In this document: positions 58,208 through 64,000 of the stretch, piece by piece | Numbering within the stretch: the stretch's first letter is position 1 | Layout: each line of letters starts with the position of its first letter | Assembly (NCBI RefSeq): GCF_003194565.2 | Contig: NZ_QICH01000004.1 | Span: 1 to 64,000, forward strand | DNA length: 64,000 nt | Source of the DNA: Kangiella spongicola | GTDB taxonomy: Bacteria; Pseudomonadota; Gammaproteobacteria; Enterobacterales; Kangiellaceae | Reading direction: 5' to 3' | Made by a program: the position numbers and the translations under genes | Notes under the pieces: model-generated | Databases searched by the model: none | Seen by the model: only the letters and a program-made list of their open reading frames with translations | Told to the model about the DNA's origin: nothing

Positions 58208-59572
58208 ATGGAAAAACATTCATTACGCCAAATTGGTGAAGAAAGTAGCGCCCTAATAAAAGTCGCAATACCTGCAATTCTCGCCCAGCTAGCACAAATG
58301 ACATTAGGCGTAGTCGATACCTTGATGGCTGGTAATTACAGCAAACACGCCTTGGCAGCAGTGGGTACTGGTGCCAATACTTTTATGATTGTTTTTTCTT
58401 TGTACTTAGGCCTCAGTTTCGCTTTAAATCCAATGGTTTCACATTTTAATGGCCAAGGACAATACAAGGAAATCGGCAAAACCTTTCAGATGGGGCAGTT
58501 TATTGGCCTCATCTTCGGCATCATCGTATTTTTTATCCTAAGAAACATGGAAGCGCCACTATTACTGATGGGCGTGACACCAGATATTGCAGGGCTTACA
58601 GCTGAGTATCTGCATGCTTTGAGCTGGGGCGCTTTGTCGGCTTTCTTATTTCTAGCACTTAGGGCTTCTAATGAGGGGCTTTTCTCGACTAAAGCTATCA
58701 TGGTGTGTTCGTTCTGCGTGATCCCCTTTAATATTTTGTTCAATACCTGGTTTATCTATGGTGGCTTTGGTCTACCAGCCATGGGAGCTGTCGGCGTAGG
58801 CTATGCCACCAGCCTCGTTTGGACCATTCTATTTTTATTCTTACTACTTTATACCTACAAAAATCACCGCTATAAGCACCTAGATATTTTCAAAAACATC
58901 CAGTGGCCAAAATGGAGCTTGGTTAAGGAGTATTTCTCCATCGGCTCGCCTATCGCAGTAGGTATGTTCATGGAAGTGAGCCTTTTTGGTATGATTGGCA
59001 TAATGGTCGCGCGCTACGGTGTCGACTTAACGGGTGCCCATCAAATTGCCATGAACATCGCTACGGTCGCCTTCATGGTGCCGCTAGGGCTCTCAGTCGC
59101 TATCACAGCACGCGTAGGCTTCTGGCAAGGCAAACAAAACTACCGTCAAATGCGACTCGCAGGATTTTGTGGGATCGGACTTAGCGTTTTCTTTCAGGCA
59201 GTATCAGTAACGCTGATGCTCCTCTTTAGGCATGATTTTGTGGGTTTTTATACCGACAACCCTGAACTCATCAATTTAGCAGCTAGCTTGATATTCCTAG
59301 CCGCAATCTTCCAGTTCTCTGACGGCTTACAAATCAACAGCGCCGGAGCACTTCGCGGCATGAAAGATACCAAGTGGCCAATGATTTACATGACCGTGGC
59401 TTATTGGGTATTCGGCTTTCCCATTGGTTATTATCTGGCGGAGTATCAAGGACTTAAAGTCGAAGGCTTTTGGATTGGTATCATCGTAGGCTTATCAATC
59501 GCTGCAGCTTTATTGCTGTTAAGGTTTATACGACGTTCACGCCAAGCCATTATTTACCACTTACAGCAATAA
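58208..59572 (+). CDS. MATE-family multidrug efflux transporter
   Basis: Inner-membrane Na+- or H+-driven antiporter exporting cationic drugs and dyes. 454 residues with twelve predicted membrane segments in two halves, the first with IPAILAQLAQMTLGVVDTLM (about 20-39; the Asp at 36 is a conserved NorM/MATE residue) and the second beginning near FSIGSPIAVGMFMEVSLFG (about 243-261). Length and motifs fit the NorM group. It starts 42 bases after roxA. Substrates cannot be told from sequence. Confidence 0.93.
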   Translation: MEKHSLRQIGEESSALIKVAIPAILAQLAQMTLGVVDTLMAGNYSKHALAAVGTGANTFMIVFSLYLGLSFALNPMVSHFNGQGQYKEIGKTFQMGQFIGLIFGIIVFFILRNMEAPLLLMGVTPDIAGLTAEYLHALSWGALSAFLFLALRASNEGLFSTKAIMVCSFCVIPFNILFNTWFIYGGFGLPAMGAVGVGYATSLVWTILFLFLLLYTYKNHRYKHLDIFKNIQWPKWSLVKEYFSIGSPIAVGMFMEVSLFGMIGIMVARYGVDLTGAHQIAMNIATVAFMVPLGLSVAITARVGFWQGKQNYRQMRLAGFCGIGLSVFFQAVSVTLMLLFRHDFVGFYTDNPELINLAASLIFLAAIFQFSDGLQINSAGALRGMKDTKWPMIYMTVAYWVFGFPIGYYLAEYQGLKVEGFWIGIIVGLSIAAALLLLRFIRRSRQAIIYHLQQ

Positions 59573-59587
59573 GCCCAGGGCCTAGTG

Positions 59588-59605
59588 GCTGACGCGAGCT
59601 TGCGT
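59588..59605 (+). terminator. Possible terminator of the MATE gene
   Basis: TGACGC/GCGTCA hairpin with a GAGCTT loop 16 bases behind the stop codon; only a weak T-run follows, so efficiency is doubtful. Confidence 0.35.
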
Positions 59606-59681
59606 CAATTAGCACTAAAGTTTACCATTACGGCCTAGATAGCCAGTTACATAACGAGTTTGACAACTCTTGGAGTAAAGT

Positions 59682-60356
59682 GTGAACCCCTATTCCGTAG
59701 ACAATTACGAACGTCCAGCATTAGAAACGCCAAATGGCGAAGATAAAGTTCTAATGCACTCTTGCTGTGCTCCTTGCGCAGCGGAAGTAATGGAAGCCGT
59801 TCATGCATCAGGGATTCAGCAAACGGTATTTTTCTATAACCCAAATATCCACCCCATCGAAGAGTACGAAATTCGTAAGAACGAGAACAAACGCTTTTGC
59901 GATAAGTTGGGTATTGAATTTATTGATGCTGACTACGATAAAGATAACTGGTTTGATCGCGTTAAAGGGCTAGAAAACGAGCCTGAGCGCGGTGCACGCT
60001 GTACAGTATGCTTTGATATGCGTTTTGAGCGAACGGCTCTGTACGCGGCTGAAAATGGCTTCGATTTAATCACCAGCACCCTTGGGATTTCACGCTGGAA
60101 GAATATGGAACAGATCAACGACTGTGGCGTTAGAGCTGCCGATCGTTATGATGATGTTCGCTACTGGACCTTCAACTGGCGTAAAAAAGGCGGCGCCCAG
60201 CGCATGATTGAAATTTCAAAGCGCGAAGAGTTTTACCAACAAGAATACTGTGGCTGCGTTTATTCTTTACGAGATACCAACCGCTGGCGCCAATCGAATG
60301 GCCGCGACCGAATTAAGCGTAATATTAAGTTCTATGGGCACGATAAGCCTGAATAG
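59682..60356 (+). CDS. queH: Epoxyqueuosine reductase QueH
   Basis: Reduces epoxyqueuosine to queuosine in tRNA, the last step of queuosine synthesis. QueH (DUF208) is the alternative to cobalamin-dependent QueG. 224 residues with the metal and Fe-S cysteines SCCAPC (about 27-32), RCTVCFDMR (about 107-115) and EYCGC (about 189-193), plus [15 protein letters not shown] (about 51-65). Start is GTG with GGAG seven bases upstream. With tgt and queA on the other side of the window it supplies the later steps. Confidence 0.94.
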   Translation: MNPYSVDNYERPALETPNGEDKVLMHSCCAPCAAEVMEAVHASGIQQTVFFYNPNIHPIEEYEIRKNENKRFCDKLGIEFIDADYDKDNWFDRVKGLENEPERGARCTVCFDMRFERTALYAAENGFDLITSTLGISRWKNMEQINDCGVRAADRYDDVRYWTFNWRKKGGAQRMIEISKREEFYQQEYCGCVYSLRDTNRWRQSNGRDRIKRNIKFYGHDKPE

Positions 60357-60370
60357 TATATTTCTAGTAT

Positions 60371-60398
60371 AAAAAAGGAGCTTTTCAGCTCCTTTTTT
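60371..60398. terminator. Bidirectional terminator between queH and the Slp gene
   Basis: AAAAAGGAGCT (60372-60382) pairs with AGCTCCTTTTT (60387-60397), with T-runs on both strands for the convergent genes. Confidence 0.92.
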
Positions 60399-60404
60399 AT
60401 TCGC

Positions 60405-61127
60405 TTACTTTTGCTGAACCGATCGGCTCGTCTGGTTTATGTTACCTTGAACCGCATTAGTCTTAGCTCGGACTCTAGGTGTCGAGTTCCTTACCGCTGG
60501 CTCAGTTGGCACACCGCGATAATTTTCTCGAGCGGGGTTTTCGGCATCACGATTCATCTGACGGCGACGGTCGTAACGATGATCGTGGCGAATCACTCGA
60601 TATCGATAGTTGTACGGCCAGTAGTAAGGTCGGTGATAAAACCAGTAAGGGTCCCATACCGAGTAAACTTCCACGTATTCATAGTTAGGCCGCTCTTTCC
60701 ATAATTGATGGCCTCGCGCATCAACCACTGGGAAGTTAATTTTATGCTCCCCTACTTTGCCCGGCATTGGCTCTGCGAGCATGCCGACTACGGTAATCTC
60801 TTTACCTTGGGTATAAATCATCGGATCTAAGAAGCCAGGGATGCGTGCGATAAATCTGCCACCAGTTTCTTGACTAGCGACTGGTCGAGCTTGGCGCCCT
60901 AAAGGAAGGTTTACCACTTCAATTAGAGTGTCTTTCTCCAAGTTTTCGACCCGAGCCACAATACCGCCCCAACGAACTTCTTTTTTCGTATAGGCTTCTG
61001 GGTTCTGAGCAACCTGGGTAAAGCTTAAATTGGGTTGCTCAAATTGAATTTGTGCTGGTGTTGAAGCACAGCCCGCCAAAACAGCACCGGCTACCAATAC
61101 CAATGAAAGCTTTAATAGTTTGACCAT
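60405..61127 (-). CDS. Slp-family outer membrane lipoprotein (YeaY-like)
   Basis: A 240-residue lipoprotein: signal peptide with lipobox VLAGC (Cys19), then the Slp domain (about 35-160; EVRWGGIVARVENL and RFIARIPGFLDP with YTQGKEITVVG). The tail (about 160-240) is rich in Tyr, Trp, Arg and His, then Asn/Arg. Slp proteins are outer membrane lipoproteins linked to stationary phase and starvation in enterobacteria. Gene order slp-type/tsaB/yoaA parallels E. coli yeaY-yeaZ(tsaB)-yoaA, which supports calling it the YeaY counterpart. Its own start codon lies 117 bases from tsaB. Confidence 0.9.
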   Translation of the reverse strand: MVKLLKLSLVLVAGAVLAGCASTPAQIQFEQPNLSFTQVAQNPEAYTKKEVRWGGIVARVENLEKDTLIEVVNLPLGRQARPVASQETGGRFIARIPGFLDPMIYTQGKEITVVGMLAEPMPGKVGEHKINFPVVDARGHQLWKERPNYEYVEVYSVWDPYWFYHRPYYWPYNYRYRVIRHDHRYDRRRQMNRDAENPARENYRGVPTEPAVRNSTPRVRAKTNAVQGNINQTSRSVQQK

Positions 61128-61244
61128 TAAATTTCTCCTAAGTTTTCGCTTACAACTATCCAGTTGCTCATAAATCTATGTTACTTGTCTTTCAGCTTAC
61201 TTAAAAGTCCGTGAATCTAAGCTGAATGGGCATAATCCTTATAA

Positions 61245-61940
61245 TTACTGATGCCTTGCCTTTTTAGCAACGTTATCTCGTAAATAGACAGGAACGGCCT
61301 TCTCGGCTGGAATGGCCCGCCCTTGCTCGAACAACTTTTCCGCCATCGGCAACATATACTCAGCAAGCGGATATAGTGGCTCAGTATGAATCACAGTTGG
61401 CACATTAAGCGTTTTAGACAACTCACTTGCATAAGTTTTCCAGCCGGTACCGACCGCGCTATATACTATAGACGCATCAGTCTGGGAGACTGTGACAAAC
61501 TCAGGGGCACAAACAGTTTCTGAGCCAACAAGGGTCATCACCCCCTCTTTCTCTTCATACTGCCCCCAGTAGACTTCCCCCATCCGTGCATCGATTGCAG
61601 ACAGCGTATGCTTCTCTTTGCGCAGACTATATAAGCCCTGAGCCATCGCCTGTAAACTCGACACTCCAATGACCGGCAAATTAGCACCAAAAGCTAGTCC
61701 CTGCACCACGCTGATACAGATTCTAAGTCCAGTAAAAGCACCTGGCCCTTGGCCATAAACAATTCCATCCAGTTGCGCGAGCTTTACTTGAGCTTCTTTT
61801 AGAACCTCATCTATCATAGGCAGAATCAGCTCGCCATGCTCACGGGGTGCTATTTTCGAACGACTAAATACTTGTCCTTCTAGACTTAAAGCTACTGAGC
61901 AAGCTTCCGTCGCCGTATCTATTACTAATAAGTTGGGCAT
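61245..61940 (-). CDS. tsaB: tRNA threonylcarbamoyladenosine biosynthesis protein TsaB
   Basis: Non-catalytic partner of TsaD and TsaE in making t6A37 on ANN-decoding tRNAs. 231 residues with an ASKHA fold: LLVIDTATEACSVAL (about 4-18), EHGELILPMIDEVL (about 34-47), and GPGAFTGLRICISVVQGLA (about 65-83, the family hallmark). Length matches E. coli YeaZ (231). Its start is seven bases after yoaA. Confidence 0.95.
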   Translation of the reverse strand: MPNLLVIDTATEACSVALSLEGQVFSRSKIAPREHGELILPMIDEVLKEAQVKLAQLDGIVYGQGPGAFTGLRICISVVQGLAFGANLPVIGVSSLQAMAQGLYSLRKEKHTLSAIDARMGEVYWGQYEEKEGVMTLVGSETVCAPEFVTVSQTDASIVYSAVGTGWKTYASELSKTLNVPTVIHTEPLYPLAEYMLPMAEKLFEQGRAIPAEKAVPVYLRDNVAKKARHQ

Positions 61941-61947
61941 AAATTGC

Positions 61948-63936
61948 TTAATCGTTATTGTCGATAACTTGATTTAATGATGATAGGAATTCTATCACAA
62001 CATTTTGCTCGCGGGTGCGCTTCATGGGCGGCAAGCTTTTGAGAAAGGTTTGGCCGTATTTATTGGCAATTAGTCGAGGGTCACAAAGCACAAGCACGCC
62101 ACTATCATTGTAGTCACGGATCAAGCGTCCCGCACCCTGCTTCAAGCTGATTATAGCTTCAGGGATCTGGATATCGAAGAAAGGGTTTTTACCACTTTTG
62201 CGTGCGGCCTGGATTTTAGCTTCAATTAAAGGTTCATCTGGCGCTGAGAAAGGCAACTTATCAATCACCACAAGGCTCAGGGCCATGCCCTTAACGTCAA
62301 CCCCTTCCCAAAAGCTCGATGTGGCGAGTAGTACCGCATCACCCTTTTCACGAAATTGTTCAATCAGCTCGTTCTTAGGTAATTCGCCCTGGGCAAAAAC
62401 CTTTTTATCATGGAGCTTTTCTTGCCAAAGGTCTTTAACCTTATTCAATGCAGCGTAACTTGTGAACAATACAAAAGTACCGCCGGGATTAGCTTCGATC
62501 AGCGGTAATACTTGCGCTTGCCACTTCTCGACATAAGTTCTATCCCGTGGGTCGGGTAATCCACGAGGGATGTGGAGAATGGCCTGCGAGGCATAATCAA
62601 ATGGGCTCGGTAAAACTAAGTCCTTAGCTTTTTCTAGCCCCAACTCTTTTTTAAATAAGCTAAAGTCATCGGCCTGAGTTAAGGTCGCTGATGTGAATAC
62701 CCAGCTTTTAGCCGCGTGTTCATTACGACTGCGTGAGAAAGATTCGGAAACATTTAAGGGAGTTTCGAGCACCGCAAAACCATTGCGATAGGTTTCCACC
62801 CAGCGCACCGCGGGATATGCCTTTTCATCATTACTCGGACTAAAAGTGCTATTAAAAAGGGATAGAGTTTGTAGCGACTCCTCACAGCGGCGGTGACAGC
62901 TATCCAAACCTTTCGAGCGACTGGCATGACGCTCCAAACGCTCACACAAGGCCGTGACTTCTTTTTCTAGATCTTTAAGCTTTGCCTGCAATGCCGTCGT
63001 TGCGATAAGTTGCCAATTAACTTTTCTTCCCGACTCACCAAACTCTAGTCGAACTTCATTAACCGCCCCTTCCACTCTGCGCACGGCGACGCTTAGCTGG
63101 CGATCGTCTTTTGCTGTGGTAAGCGCTTCTAATTCTGTATCACGACATAATTCCATCAACTGGCGGCTGGTTAGTCGTTGCCCATAAAAGCTATGCGCAA
63201 TATCTGTCAGCTGATGTGCTTCATCAACAATTACCGTGTCTGCATCAGGCAGAAGCTCGCCAAAGCCATCATCTTTAAGCACCATATCCGCTAATAAAAG
63301 GTGATGGTTGACCACCACCACATCGGCAGTGGTCGCTTTTTGACGTGCTTTAGCAACATAGCAGTCGGCAAAGTCTGGGCACTCAACGCCTAAGCAATTA
63401 TCATTGGTCGACGTTACATAAGGCCATAAAGGATCGTTGTCCGATAGATCCTTGCATTGAGTCAGATCACCGCTTTGGGTTTGACTCGACCAGGATTTTA
63501 CTTTTGCCAGCGTATCGACCATCGAGCGGCTTTGGAACTGCCCCGAATCGAGACTTTGATCCATGCGATAAGTACATAGGTAATTATTACGCCCTTTGAG
63601 TAACGCGATTTTTGGTGACACCGACAAGGCGTCGCGCATATTTGGAAGGTCGCGATAGAAAAGTTGATCTTGCAGATTCTTAGTGCCAGTAGAGACTATA
63701 ATTTTTTTATCGTGCAGATACCAAGCTTTCAAAGCCGGCACTAAATACCCAAAGGTTTTTCCGGTTCCAGTCCCAGCCTCGATGCAAATGGACTCGTCTG
63801 ACTCAATCACAGCCTCAATGGACTGCGCCATCTGCAACTGTTCGATACGCTGCTTAAACCCCGTAAAGACCTTGGATAAAGGTCCATCGGAAGAGAAAAG
63901 CTCGTTAAGGTCTAGGTTTGAAGAAGAGTCCGACAC
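61948..63936 (-). CDS. yoaA: DinG-family ATP-dependent DNA helicase YoaA
   Basis: XPD/DinG-like superfamily 2 helicase with an iron-sulfur cluster; in E. coli YoaA works with the clamp-loader subunit HolC to repair replication damage. 662 residues: Walker A EAGTGTGKTFGYLVPAL (about 53-69), four Fe-S cysteines (NNYLCTYR near 116, CKDL near 162, then CLGVECPDFADC at about 182-193), DEAH box VDEAHQL (about 237), and the C-terminal helicase domain with ATSSFWEGVDVKG (about 538-550) and QGAGRLIRD. Length matches YoaA (636) rather than DinG (716). It is followed by tsaB, as in E. coli. Confidence 0.94.
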   Translation of the reverse strand: MSDSSSNLDLNELFSSDGPLSKVFTGFKQRIEQLQMAQSIEAVIESDESICIEAGTGTGKTFGYLVPALKAWYLHDKKIIVSTGTKNLQDQLFYRDLPNMRDALSVSPKIALLKGRNNYLCTYRMDQSLDSGQFQSRSMVDTLAKVKSWSSQTQSGDLTQCKDLSDNDPLWPYVTSTNDNCLGVECPDFADCYVAKARQKATTADVVVVNHHLLLADMVLKDDGFGELLPDADTVIVDEAHQLTDIAHSFYGQRLTSRQLMELCRDTELEALTTAKDDRQLSVAVRRVEGAVNEVRLEFGESGRKVNWQLIATTALQAKLKDLEKEVTALCERLERHASRSKGLDSCHRRCEESLQTLSLFNSTFSPSNDEKAYPAVRWVETYRNGFAVLETPLNVSESFSRSRNEHAAKSWVFTSATLTQADDFSLFKKELGLEKAKDLVLPSPFDYASQAILHIPRGLPDPRDRTYVEKWQAQVLPLIEANPGGTFVLFTSYAALNKVKDLWQEKLHDKKVFAQGELPKNELIEQFREKGDAVLLATSSFWEGVDVKGMALSLVVIDKLPFSAPDEPLIEAKIQAARKSGKNPFFDIQIPEAIISLKQGAGRLIRDYNDSGVLVLCDPRLIANKYGQTFLKSLPPMKRTREQNVVIEFLSSLNQVIDNND

Positions 63937-64000
63937 AAATACTAGAATTCAGATAGGCGCTAAGTTAACAGGCGCTGTTCAATGAGCTGAAGCATTAATT

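Overview
This window looks like chromosome from a gammaproteobacterium of moderate-to-low GC, probably marine. The basis is family membership and gene order: clpB / pgeF / rluD divergent from bamD, queA-tgt-yajC-secD-secF, pbpC beside an alpha-2-macroglobulin gene, an Slp lipoprotein-tsaB-yoaA block, rmf, a PilS/PilR pair and a LiuR-controlled leucine (liu) cluster. The combination recalls Kangiella and its relatives, but that name is inference from memory and would need 16S or whole-genome comparison. No prophage, integrase, transposase, CRISPR array or tRNA gene was seen. Almost everything reads as core chromosome.

Left end (1-735): the first 15 bases are the 5' end of a 16S rRNA gene on the minus strand. 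Behind it lies a complete rRNA leader with boxA and boxC signals and three tandem promoters that share a 16-bp spacer. From 735 to 4280 come pssA, two small plus-strand genes (DUF3579-like, DUF4124-like) and three minus-strand envelope genes of unknown role, one a lipoprotein with 13 copies of a nine-residue SRQFG repeat. From 4392 to 10490 lies clpB (with a sigma-32 type promoter), a PlsC-like acyltransferase, pgeF, rluD and bamD. From 10591 to 17744 come a PII gene directly behind glutamine-dependent nadE, the pilS-pilR pair, a FimT-like pseudopilin and ppnN. The PilR homologue has lost the ATPase and sigma-54 contact motifs while keeping its receiver and DNA-binding ends.

From 17752 to 34323 the minus strand carries a CAP-domain protein, an MscS channel, secF-secD-yajC-tgt-queA (protein export and queuosine), pbpC plus a giant alpha-2-macroglobulin lipoprotein (envelope defence or repair), a Sel1/TonB-C protein and rmf.

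From 34813 to 46248 is a catabolic cluster: LiuR, isovaleryl-CoA dehydrogenase, acetyl-CoA acetyltransferase, a second acyl-CoA dehydrogenase, both methylcrotonyl-CoA carboxylase subunits, methylglutaconyl-CoA hydratase, HMG-CoA lyase and a two-subunit 3-oxoacid CoA-transferase. Together they take isovaleryl-CoA to acetyl-CoA. Several gaps in this cluster are packed with inverted repeats, and the 0.7-kb gap behind it holds two further palindromic elements, one able to fold into a branched, cloverleaf-like form.

From 46934 to the right end: a secreted S46 dipeptidyl peptidase, a small unknown gene, a solute-binding-domain GGDEF/EAL protein, acnB, purB, the ribosomal oxygenase roxA, a MATE transporter, queH (completing a queuosine set with tgt and queA), an Slp-family lipoprotein, tsaB and the helicase yoaA.
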